DNA of 6,157 nucleotides. Origin: Nitrospirota bacterium. GTDB taxonomy: Bacteria > Nitrospirota > Thermodesulfovibrionia > Thermodesulfovibrionales > Dissulfurispiraceae. The stretch's first letter is position 1. Each line of letters opens with the position of its first letter. The stretch lies in contig JACREW010000188.1 of assembly GCA_016212685.1 (NCBI GenBank), forward strand, positions 1 through 6,157. Reading direction: 5' to 3'. Below, piece after piece: positions 1 to 6,157 of the stretch. The position numbers were made by a program, and so were the translations under genes. The notes beneath the pieces are model-generated. The model searched no databases. It saw only the letters and a list, made by a program, of their open reading frames with translations, and was not told the DNA's origin.

Positions 1-1
1 A

Positions 2-58
2 GATATGGTTATGCTCGATGCAGACGAAGGGATAGTGTATGAAATACAAAACAGATGA
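2..58 (+). CDS. C-terminal tail of an upstream gene, cut by the window edge
   Basis: Frame 2 is open from the window edge and reads DMVMLDADEGIVYEIQNR before a TGA at 56-58. Its codons are mostly purine-first and read as a normal acidic protein end, whereas frame 1 (stop TGA at 40-42) gives an arginine-rich RYGYARCRRRDSV and frame 3 stops at 33-35. I therefore favour frame 2, which would overlap the next gene by 20 bases. The pattern of an acidic 'D-x-V-x-x-D-x-x-x-G-x-V-Y' ending resembles the last strands of the phosphohistidine swivelling domain of PEP-utilising enzymes. With only 18 residues that is a guess, and the alternative frame 1 tail, giving a 4-base ATGA overlap, is not excluded. 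Confidence 0.35.
   Translation, partial: DMVMLDADEGIVYEIQNR
27..31 (+). promoter_or_regulatory. Shine-Dalgarno site for the gene at 39
   Basis: AAGGG lies seven bases upstream of the ATG at 39. It supports this start even though the ATG appears to lie inside the end of the preceding reading frame, and it fits translation from a shared operon transcript. Confidence 0.5.
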
Positions 59-1082
59 AGATAGATTGAGCCTGTACAGGAATTCTCTGTCCTTTGCATG
101 GGGATTTGTTGATTACAATGACTGGCCCGTGAAGTTAAATTCGATATTTCATCTTTTCCTCGAGGAATTCGGAGAGGATTTCATAAAGGATCTGAGACAT
201 CTCGAAGACCAGTCCCTCTCACTTTCAGACATTGCAAGGCTATTTTATAACCCTGCAAGAATCTTCAGATTGATTGATTCTGTTATATACAGTATGAGAA
301 GGAATAGATATCCCCTCTGCGATCAGAGAAAAATCGTATTAAAAATGCTGTCGATGGTCAAGGCCCTGAAATACGGATCGGAATTTAATGAAGACGGAAG
401 AAATATCATATTAGATCCCGAGGCAGTGGCACGGGTAGTCCATAACAAGATAAGGGGACGGGTATGCACTACTGAAGAATCGAGGAAGCTTCACCGGTTC
501 TGCGGAATAATCTGGGCATATACCGAAACAATCTTTTTCAGGGCACACGATGTAACAAAGGAAATACATGGACCATATTGCCACGATAAACAGAATCCGA
601 ACATACTCATGAAAGAATACCTGAATTTGCAGCCGCGTGAAATTTGGCCGGATTTCATGCTTCTGCCGTGCAGCACCATTAAGATTGTCATGAGCTACGG
701 CGAAAATGTAAATATAACCATAGATGCGCTCAATCATCTATATCATAAAGGTGAGAGTCTGGTTCCTAATCTCAAGGGTTATTCTATCGAAATAGACGGT
801 AAAGAAGAAAACATAGAGAAGTTGCAGGAAATTGCAGAAATCATTGCGCGCATCATACCGGATATGACTTCTGCTATTGATCGCATGAACTGGCACGAAA
901 AAGTGATGAAATACGGAGAAATATTTTGGTTCAGAAAAAAGCCGCTGAGGGAAAAGCGCGGGATATGCTGGAGGCTTCCGGAAGAGGTGAAGAGGAATAT
1001 CTGCACCGGCGAGGTGAATCACCGGAGGATTAACAGGCTATCCGAGGAGCAGGTCTATAGATTAGCAAAACTCACAATATAG
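39..1082 (+). CDS. Unrecognised 347-aa protein, first complete gene of the pab operon
   Basis: I do not recognise a family. The protein is soluble-looking: there is no signal peptide and no convincing membrane helix. Residues 1-110 are rich in hydrophobic and charged positions spaced as in alpha helices. A middle part (about 145-250) carries the most distinctive residues: HRFCGIIWAYTE (152-163), HGPY (177-180), a CH pair (181-182), EIWPDF (201-206), and a beta-like stretch SYGENVNITIDALNHLYHKG (219-238). Residues 255-275 form an amphipathic helix and the C-terminus (295-340) is strongly basic. The many His, Cys and Trp residues would fit an enzyme or a metal site, but no known metal motif is visible. 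The ATG has a good AAGGG site upstream. The stop is 10 bases before the DUF362 gene and the gene runs in the same direction as pabA and pabB, so a role in the same pathway is inferred. It could equally be a regulator or an accessory protein. Confidence 0.85.
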   Translation: MKYKTDEDRLSLYRNSLSFAWGFVDYNDWPVKLNSIFHLFLEEFGEDFIKDLRHLEDQSLSLSDIARLFYNPARIFRLIDSVIYSMRRNRYPLCDQRKIVLKMLSMVKALKYGSEFNEDGRNIILDPEAVARVVHNKIRGRVCTTEESRKLHRFCGIIWAYTETIFFRAHDVTKEIHGPYCHDKQNPNILMKEYLNLQPREIWPDFMLLPCSTIKIVMSYGENVNITIDALNHLYHKGESLVPNLKGYSIEIDGKEENIEKLQEIAEIIARIIPDMTSAIDRMNWHEKVMKYGEIFWFRKKPLREKRGICWRLPEEVKRNICTGEVNHRRINRLSEEQVYRLAKLTI

Positions 1083-1092
1083 AGATAATTAC

Positions 1093-2259
1093 GTGGAATC
1101 CATAATCTATATATCAAAATGCGCCCATTACGACAACGCTTCGCTTTATCGTCATGTCGACAGATTTTTTAACTGTTTGGGCGGCATCGCGAACTACATA
1201 CGACCCGGAATGAAAGTGCTGTTAAAACCTAATCTATGCCTGCCGCACCTGCCTGAAACGGCCATTACAACCCATCCAGCGCTTCTTGAGCAGATCGTAA
1301 AGATTCTCCTTGAGCATGGCGCAACGGTAACCATAGGGGATAACCCGATAGGAAAAAACAAGAGAGAACTCATCGAGAGGATATGGGAAGTTACCGGTAT
1401 CAGTGGAATAACAGACAGGTATCACTGCGACAAAAGCTTCCTTGAAAAGGATGGTTTTAGAAAAGAGACCATGAGAGTAAACGGCAGAACTTTCTCCTAT
1501 TATATTTCAAGGGAATACCTCAATGCAGATATCGTAATCAATGTCCCCAAATTCAAGACCCATGGTTTAATGGGCTTTACAGGCGCTGTAAAAAATATAT
1601 TCGGCATCGTGCCGGGGAGATCGAAGGTGAGATTGCACAGCTTCGCTCCGTCCATAGAAGATTTCTCACAGGTCATAGTGGATGTATTCTCAAAAAGGGT
1701 TCCCGAATTAACAATTATGGATGCCATCGAAGGTCTCGAAGGTAACGGTCCAGGCGTAAAAGGAAAGAAGAGGCACATAGGGCTCTTCATGGCAAGTAAT
1801 GACGGGGTATTGATCGACGCTATGGCAACAAAAATTATGGGGATGCAGGTCGAGGATATCATTACAACTATCGATGCCGAGAAAAAAAAATTGGGGAATA
1901 TAGCAGCAACGCATCTATATCTCCAGGGCTTTAACACCCTGGGAGATATTATTATAAAGGACTTCTCCCTTTCGGGCACGAGGCAATATAGAAATTCACG
2001 GGTAATCCAAAAAATATATGATATCGCAAAATTCAACCTTTCGATAGATGTTAACGCATGTAAAGGATGTCTATTGTGCTCCGAAAATTGTCCTGCGCAT
2101 GCGATACACCGGCGTGGGGACAGGCTGTACATTGACGGCGGGAGTTGCATACAGTGCTTGTGCTGCCTCGAAATCTGTCCGCACGGCGCTGTAAATGCTT
2201 CGGTGAACAAATTTTATGCAGAATTAAAAAGACTCAAGGGAAGAAGAAGTGATGAATAG
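1093..2259 (+). CDS. DUF362 domain protein with C-terminal 2x[4Fe-4S] ferredoxin domain
   Basis: A DUF362 (PF04015-type) domain spans about residues 2-300, and a dicluster ferredoxin domain about 315-370. DUF362 hallmarks are VLLKPN (42-47), a threonine-histidine-proline start to a helix (60-62), GATVTIGDNP (76-85), the INVPKFKTHG stretch (149-158) and GAVKNIFGIVPG (164-175). The cluster motifs are C323-x2-C326-x2-C329-x3-C333-P and C352-x2-C355-x2-C358-x3-C362-P, both complete, so two [4Fe-4S] clusters and electron transfer are expected. The second motif carries an extra cysteine at 357. The biochemical role of DUF362 proteins is poorly defined; a cytoplasmic redox function is inferred. Length (388 aa) is normal for the family. 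The start is GTG with a weak AGAG site; the next Met is residue 40, and starting there would remove the first beta strand, so GTG is preferred. It sits between the unknown gene and pabA, overlapping the latter, which indicates cotranscription. Confidence 0.92.
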   Translation: MESIIYISKCAHYDNASLYRHVDRFFNCLGGIANYIRPGMKVLLKPNLCLPHLPETAITTHPALLEQIVKILLEHGATVTIGDNPIGKNKRELIERIWEVTGISGITDRYHCDKSFLEKDGFRKETMRVNGRTFSYYISREYLNADIVINVPKFKTHGLMGFTGAVKNIFGIVPGRSKVRLHSFAPSIEDFSQVIVDVFSKRVPELTIMDAIEGLEGNGPGVKGKKRHIGLFMASNDGVLIDAMATKIMGMQVEDIITTIDAEKKKLGNIAATHLYLQGFNTLGDIIIKDFSLSGTRQYRNSRVIQKIYDIAKFNLSIDVNACKGCLLCSENCPAHAIHRRGDRLYIDGGSCIQCLCCLEICPHGAVNASVNKFYAELKRLKGRRSDE

Positions 2260-2836
2260 GGAATATTCCCATGTGATTGTCATTGATAACTATGATTCGT
2301 TTACCTATAATTTGTATCAATATATATGTGAGATAACTTCCGATGTGAGAGTGTATAGGAACGATAAAATTACCATCCCGCAAATCGAAGAGATGAGCCC
2401 GGAATTCATTGTAATTTCACCGGGACCCAAGGAACCGAGAGATGCAGGTATCTCTAAACAGGTAATAGAAACGTTTGGGAAAAGAGTGCCTATTCTCGGC
2501 GTTTGTCTCGGGCATCAGTGCATCAATGAGGTATTCGGAGGAAGAACAGTCAGGGCCAAAGAGGTTTTTCACGGCAAGACATCGATCATCACGAACGACC
2601 AGAAGTCGATATTTAAAGGTTTGCCAGCGTCGTTTGAAGTTGCACGATACCATTCTCTGGTTGTTGATGAAGGGATGTTGAGCAGTGAGATGGAGATATC
2701 AGCCCGTACCGAAGATGGGGTTATAATGGGAATAAGGCACAGGAGTTATGCCATTGAGGGCGTGCAATTTCATCCTGAATCCTTTCTAACCAAATATGGA
2801 AAGGAGATGATAAGGAATTTTTTTCAATGCCGTTAG
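2249..2836 (+). CDS. pabA: PabA/TrpG-type glutamine amidotransferase subunit
   Basis: A class I (triad) glutamine amidotransferase that hydrolyses glutamine and passes ammonia to a chorismate-binding partner. Visible motifs are VIDNYDSFTYNL near the N-terminus (11-22), the oxyanion-loop region ISPGP (56-60), the nucleophile elbow GVCLGHQ with C86, HGK (108-110), ARYHSL (132-137), and the catalytic H175 and E177 in FHPES. The triad is complete and the length (195 aa) is typical for a free-standing subunit. PabA and TrpG cannot be told apart reliably from motifs alone, and in some bacteria one protein serves both pathways. I call it PabA because the adjacent gene is PabB-like. It overlaps the DUF362 gene: the start is GTG 2249 (11-base overlap) or the ATG directly after it at 2252 (8-base overlap). 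The AGGG at 2237-2240 fits either, so translation is probably coupled. Confidence 0.95.
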   Translation: MMNREYSHVIVIDNYDSFTYNLYQYICEITSDVRVYRNDKITIPQIEEMSPEFIVISPGPKEPRDAGISKQVIETFGKRVPILGVCLGHQCINEVFGGRTVRAKEVFHGKTSIITNDQKSIFKGLPASFEVARYHSLVVDEGMLSSEMEISARTEDGVIMGIRHRSYAIEGVQFHPESFLTKYGKEMIRNFFQCR

Positions 2837-2861
2837 AGAACCTTTTTTAGAGTGCAGCCGT

Positions 2862-4277
2862 ATGATCATCGCCAAGACAGAAGAGGTAGCGTTAGGCAAC
2901 CGTTCTTTTTATGATTTGGCGGAATATTTTTGCGAGCGGCTTAATTTTGTTTTTCTGGACAGCAGAATAAACGTAAATAATCTGGGCAGACGTTCTTTTC
3001 TTTGTTTTGACCCCTTTCTCATCCTCACGTCGGAAGGCAGAAAATGTATCAAAAAGTGGAGGGATGGAACAAGGGATGAAACAGAAGGGAACCCCTTTGA
3101 TGTTTTATCTAATATTTTGCGAGATTTCAAAATGAGTCCTGAGGCAGGTGTGGCTGTTTCCCCGTTCGTGGGGGGAGGGATCGGTTATTTTGTGTATGAA
3201 CTCGGACAACATCTGGAGGTATTGCCTGCGCCGGCAAGAAATGGCATGAATATACCGGAGTGCTATATCTGCTTCTATCATTTTGTTCTCATATACGATC
3301 ACGAAAAAAGGAAAGCATTTATTTCCTATTTTTACCCGGGGGTTAAGGGTGAGACGAATCAGATTGAACAGATCAAAGAAGGTATCGGTTCGGTTCCAGA
3401 GGGGCTGTATCTTTCAAAACGCCTCTTTCCAGTAGAAAAAGGGAGGGATATCTTCTATGAGATGAGAAGTGATTTCACGAAAAAAGAATATCTTAGACGT
3501 GTAACCCGAATAAAGGAATATATACGTGCCGGTGATGTATACCAGGTGAACTTAACCCATCGATTCCACATTGATATATATCCCGTGAAACCATGGCATA
3601 TTTATAAGAGACTCATGGATATCAATCCTTCACCTTTTGCATGCTATTTGAATTTCGAGAATGTCTGTGTTGTGTCATCCTCTCCGGAAAGATTTTTGAG
3701 AGTTTTTGATTCGAGTGTAGAGACAAGGCCCATAAAAGGGACTATCAAAAGGGGATCTAATCCACAAGAGGATGCGAAACAAATGGAATATCTCCTCACC
3801 AGCAAAAAAGACCTGGCAGAACTCGCAATGATTGTCGATTTGCTGAGGAACGATCTCGGCAGGGTATGCAGGCCCGGAACCATAAAAGTCAAGGCATTTC
3901 CTGAAATCGAGACTTACGCTTCTTTGCACCATCTTGTTTCTACAATAAGAGCCGAACTTTGCCATGACAAAACTATTATCGATCTTCTAAAAGCCTCTTT
4001 CCCCGGAGGATCTATTACAGGGGCCCCGAAGATCAGGGCAATGGAAATCATCAATGAACTTGAGCCGATAAAAAGAGGGATATATACGGGAAGTATAGGA
4101 TACATCGGTTTTCAGGGGAATGCTGACCTAAATATCGTTATACGATCTATTATCATAAATGAGGGTAGAGCGTATATACACGTTGGCGGAGGAATAGTAG
4201 ATGATTCTGTTGCCGAAGATGAATACCATGAAACATTGCTCAAGGGCAGAAAACTATTTACAGCATTAATGCAATAG
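2862..4277 (+). CDS. pabB: Aminodeoxychorismate synthase component I (PabB-type)
   Basis: This chorismate-binding enzyme takes ammonia from the amidotransferase and makes 4-amino-4-deoxychorismate, the precursor of 4-aminobenzoate. The N-terminal domain (about 1-180) has the PabB-like FLDS (31-34) and GRRSFLCFDP (42-51). The catalytic domain (about 200-470) has GDVYQVNLTHRF (224-235), SSSPERFLR (272-280), PIKGT (290-294), VDLLRNDLGRV (325-335), HHLVS (356-360), FPGGSITGAPK (380-390), and VGGGIVDDSV followed by EDEYHET (441-458). Lys292 of PIKGT matches the lysine known as the nucleophile in Escherichia coli PabB, where anthranilate synthases (TrpE) have alanine (PIAGT); this favours the PabB assignment. 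Length (471 aa) is slightly above that of E. coli PabB (453 aa), with no lyase (PabC) domain fused on. It starts 25 bases after pabA with only a weak AGAG at 2849-2852, so it probably depends on translation of its neighbour. No pabC is visible in the window. Confidence 0.94.
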   Translation: MIIAKTEEVALGNRSFYDLAEYFCERLNFVFLDSRINVNNLGRRSFLCFDPFLILTSEGRKCIKKWRDGTRDETEGNPFDVLSNILRDFKMSPEAGVAVSPFVGGGIGYFVYELGQHLEVLPAPARNGMNIPECYICFYHFVLIYDHEKRKAFISYFYPGVKGETNQIEQIKEGIGSVPEGLYLSKRLFPVEKGRDIFYEMRSDFTKKEYLRRVTRIKEYIRAGDVYQVNLTHRFHIDIYPVKPWHIYKRLMDINPSPFACYLNFENVCVVSSSPERFLRVFDSSVETRPIKGTIKRGSNPQEDAKQMEYLLTSKKDLAELAMIVDLLRNDLGRVCRPGTIKVKAFPEIETYASLHHLVSTIRAELCHDKTIIDLLKASFPGGSITGAPKIRAMEIINELEPIKRGIYTGSIGYIGFQGNADLNIVIRSIIINEGRAYIHVGGGIVDDSVAEDEYHETLLKGRKLFTALMQ

Positions 4278-4352
4278 AGCGTATTTGGGCGGTTATTTGT
4301 ATTCACCAGCGGATAAACACTGTGGAACGTCGATAATGAATTAGAGGCTGAG

Positions 4353-4358
4353 AGGAGG
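4353..4358 (+). promoter_or_regulatory. Strong Shine-Dalgarno site for the gene at 4363
   Basis: A full AGGAGG lies four bases before the ATG at 4363, within a purine-rich run that begins near 4343. It is the best ribosome site in the window and follows the only sizeable gap (85 bases). This suggests that the 356-aa protein is translated independently of pabB, and possibly made in larger amounts. No clear promoter or hairpin terminator could be found in the gap. Confidence 0.75.
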
Positions 4359-4362
4359 AAAA

Positions 4363-5433
4363 ATGAAAAAGAAGGTATATTTGAATTTATTTCAAGATCC
4401 TTTATCGGGCAAGAAAATTAAAGGATGGATTATATCTCCGGATAACTTTATCGAACACCCTCAATACGGCAGAGTGTATTTTCTTGACTGGCAAAAGAAG
4501 AAATCGGAATTTCCACTGGTCGGCGATAAGACATGGCGAAACTATCGGGTTGAATTAGAAGTATTTCCTGTTTCACGAAATGGATATTTGGGTGTGAATT
4601 TTCATGTGCAGCCTGATAGCTCAGCATGTAATTTTCATTTTCCTATACAGGAGTCTGGCCGGAACGAGGCTTTTCAGTCCATGTGTATCTGGGGTAAGAG
4701 TTGTGCGTGGAAGCTTTATCCCGAATCTCAAGGATATGCTTTGCTTCCGTCCGGAGAATGGCTTTCTCTTTGCATCGATGTGACAGAAACATTCTCAAAT
4801 CTCTACGTACAGAATTCATCGAAACCTATTCTGACATTATTTGATCTTCCGTTTAATTGCGGCGGCATCCAATTTTGGTCATTCTTAGGCTCAAGCTATT
4901 TTCGCAATCTTCGCGTTACTGAACTATTACCTGCTACAGCACGCCTTAGTTTTGATAATCCCTGGAAAATTTATAATAAGCTGGGAGTAATAAGGAAATG
5001 GCGAGTTACAATGCCCCAAAAGTCTAATTTCGGATTAACCGGCATTCCGGAAATACTTTTTTCCACCGAGATGAAGTGGCTTGATGTTGAGGGTGACAGA
5101 AGAGGCGTGATAAATTTGTCATCCCTGTTTCCATGCAATAATACCAAAGCTTCGGTTTTTGCTAAAACTATAATTATGTCTGATAAAAAGGAAAAACGCA
5201 CCTGTCGACTTACATATACAGATCGTTTGACCATCTGGTGCAATGGCAAACTTATCTTCGAAGGCCCGCCGAGAGGATGGGATGATCCCGGTCGAGAAAC
5301 GCATTTCGGTGGAAGACTGATTCCTGATGAATTTGAAGTCAAAATTGCATTAAATTCAGGTGAAAATATAATTTTAATAAGGTCAGAAGTAACGGAACAC
5401 TGGGGGTGGGGGTTCTGGATGAGAGTAGATTAA
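4363..5433 (+). CDS. Unrecognised 356-aa protein with two beta-rich, jelly-roll-like halves
   Basis: No family is recognised with confidence. The first half (about 20-188) reads like a concanavalin/LamG or DUF1080-type beta sandwich: WRNYRVELEVFPV (58-70), YLGVNFHV (75-82), SGEWLSLCIDV (130-140), GGIQFWSF (167-174) and FRNLRV (180-185) follow the usual order of strands in such folds. The second half (about 195-356) resembles galactose-binding-like domains: YTDRLTIWCNGKLIFEG (285-301) and LNSGENIILIRSEV (330-343), ending in an aromatic HWGWGFWMRVD. Carbohydrate or ligand binding is therefore inferred from pattern only, with no catalytic residues identifiable. The N-terminus (MKKKVYLNLFQDP) is not a signal peptide, so it appears cytoplasmic, which is unusual for such folds. 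The ATG is fixed by AGGAGG. It is AT-richer than the pab genes, and its stop codon shares one base with the next ATG. Confidence 0.85.
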   Translation: MKKKVYLNLFQDPLSGKKIKGWIISPDNFIEHPQYGRVYFLDWQKKKSEFPLVGDKTWRNYRVELEVFPVSRNGYLGVNFHVQPDSSACNFHFPIQESGRNEAFQSMCIWGKSCAWKLYPESQGYALLPSGEWLSLCIDVTETFSNLYVQNSSKPILTLFDLPFNCGGIQFWSFLGSSYFRNLRVTELLPATARLSFDNPWKIYNKLGVIRKWRVTMPQKSNFGLTGIPEILFSTEMKWLDVEGDRRGVINLSSLFPCNNTKASVFAKTIIMSDKKEKRTCRLTYTDRLTIWCNGKLIFEGPPRGWDDPGRETHFGGRLIPDEFEVKIALNSGENIILIRSEVTEHWGWGFWMRVD

Positions 5434-6157
5434 TGCAACATAAGCTCGATGCCCTGCTTGTCTTCCCGCCCTTCGTGTCCGTCGTCGTCGACTCGGTTTA
5501 TCCGTCAGTCTACTTTCTGGCGAACTACCTCCGCCAGTGCGGCTTCCGGGCCGACTGGTGGGACATGAACCGGGCTTCGCTGCCTCTGGTGCTCGAACGC
5601 TGTGTGCTTGATGCCGAGATCACCCGTCTATCCAGTGCTCGACGCGCCTATGAGGAATACAGATACCTTTCGCCCGCCGAAGCCGCTGACTACCACAGGA
5701 CGGTGGCGTATGAGGCATGGCTCTCACTGACTCGGCGCAACAGGGAAGTGATCCTCGACGATCACAATCCTCGGGATCTCCGCACCGGCCCCCTAACGCT
5801 CGGTATAATGCTTACGCCGCTCGTGGAGCGCTACTTCGCGTTTGCAGAGAGCAATAAGGCAATACCAGTGGCATCCGAACTCTCTGAGGTGCTCGACTCG
5901 GAGCGCGCCCATCGGTTCTCTGCGCTCGTACGAGAAACCGTGCACACTCGCATACGGAACGACCGCCCGCTTATAGTGGGCATCTCAATACCCTTCTCGA
6001 CTCAGCTCGTAACGGCACTACTGCTGGCCCGTGAGATCAAGGCGGCATCTCCGGAGACCTATGTTTGCCTCGGAGGTCCCACTGTCACGTTGTTATCGTG
6101 CGGGTTTACTGATCAGTGTATCGCAATGCAGATCGTTGACTCGGTAGTGCGGCACGA
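5433..6157 (+). CDS. N-terminal part of a probable B12-binding radical SAM protein (open at window end)
   Basis: The frame stays open for 241 codons and leaves the window. The N-terminus, LLVFPPFVS then YPSVYFLANYLRQCGFRADWWDMN (residues 8-46), has the strand-helix-strand opening of cobalamin-binding domains in radical SAM enzymes. Near the end, LIVGISIPFSTQLVTALLLAREIK (180-203), CLGGPTVTLLS (212-222) and IVDSVVRH (234-241) match the order seen just before the radical SAM domain, where a Gly-Glu-Gly/Glu typically follows. No DxHxxG cobalamin-ligand motif is seen, which is common in this class. The cluster motif CxxxCxxC, if present, would lie beyond the window, so radical SAM membership is inferred. 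The long helical insert (about 55-175) recalls RiPP-maturation-type enzymes, but this is weak. The ATG overlaps the preceding TAA (TAATG), suggesting translational coupling. Codon use is much more GC-rich than in all upstream genes. Confidence 0.78.
   Translation, partial: MQHKLDALLVFPPFVSVVVDSVYPSVYFLANYLRQCGFRADWWDMNRASLPLVLERCVLDAEITRLSSARRAYEEYRYLSPAEAADYHRTVAYEAWLSLTRRNREVILDDHNPRDLRTGPLTLGIMLTPLVERYFAFAESNKAIPVASELSEVLDSERAHRFSALVRETVHTRIRNDRPLIVGISIPFSTQLVTALLLAREIKAASPETYVCLGGPTVTLLSCGFTDQCIAMQIVDSVVRH

Noticed and set aside
1500..2210. 236-codon open frame on the minus strand opposite the DUF362 gene
   Set aside because: The plus strand here encodes clear DUF362 and ferredoxin motifs. 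The antisense product is cysteine- and proline-rich with no recognisable motif, and is best explained as a shadow of the real gene.
2841..2850. T-run (six Ts) between pabA and pabB that could mark a terminator
   Set aside because: There is no GC-rich inverted repeat before the Ts, and the gap is only 25 bases between genes whose products work together.
2833..2852. Two copies of TTAGAG 14 bases apart around the pabA stop
   Set aside because: A six-base repeat in AT-rich DNA is expected by chance and has no further structure.
2862..4277. Anthranilate synthase (TrpE) as the identity of the large chorismate enzyme
   Set aside because: PIKGT in place of PIAGT and the general motif spellings favour PabB, and no other trp genes are nearby. 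Kept only as a low-probability alternative.
4278..4362. Possible promoter in the 85-base gap, with GATAAT at 4332-4337 as a -10 box
   Set aside because: The hexamer at the expected -35 distance (around 4309-4314, GCGGAT) does not resemble a -35 box. A single AT-rich hexamer is not enough evidence.
4971..5342. 123-codon minus-strand open frame inside the 356-aa gene
   Set aside because: It lies wholly within a plus-strand gene with a strong ribosome site and shows no family motif.
5401..5415. G-rich run TGGGGGTGGGGG as a regulatory or G-quadruplex element
   Set aside because: It encodes the conserved-looking HWGWGF end of the protein. It has only two long G-tracts, so coding constraint explains it.

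Overview
The window looks like a gene-dense stretch from an anaerobic bacterium, plausibly an uncultured lineage. The evidence is indirect: a ferredoxin-type 4Fe-4S protein, the start of a probable cobalamin-binding radical SAM enzyme, AT-leaning codon use over most of the window, and no close resemblance to any model organism that I can recognise. I cannot assign a phylum from the sequence. All genes run on the plus strand. No rRNA, tRNA, CRISPR array, insertion sequence or convincing terminator was seen.

Layout. Bases 2-58 appear to be the last codons of an upstream gene. It overlaps an unrecognised 347-aa protein (39-1082). Ten bases later comes a DUF362 protein with a C-terminal pair of 4Fe-4S motifs (1093-2259). 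Its end overlaps a PabA/TrpG-type glutamine amidotransferase (2249-2836). Twenty-five bases on is a PabB-type chorismate-aminating subunit (2862-4277). These four genes are packed as one operon. After an 85-base gap a strong Shine-Dalgarno site precedes an unrecognised 356-aa protein with two beta-rich, carbohydrate-binding-like halves (4363-5433). Its stop codon overlaps the ATG of an open-ended gene (5433 to the window edge) that resembles the N-terminal part of a B12-binding radical SAM protein.

How the genes may work together. PabA should supply ammonia from glutamine and PabB should use it to turn chorismate into 4-amino-4-deoxychorismate; the PIKGT lysine in PabB argues for this product over anthranilate. 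No PabC (lyase) is present, so the product either feeds folate through a lyase encoded elsewhere or is diverted to another arylamine. Co-transcription with a DUF362 iron-sulfur protein and an unknown protein makes a specialised pathway worth considering, but that is inference.

The last gene is clearly richer in GC than everything before it, and the change falls at the gene boundary. This suggests separate ancestry, or less likely an assembly join.
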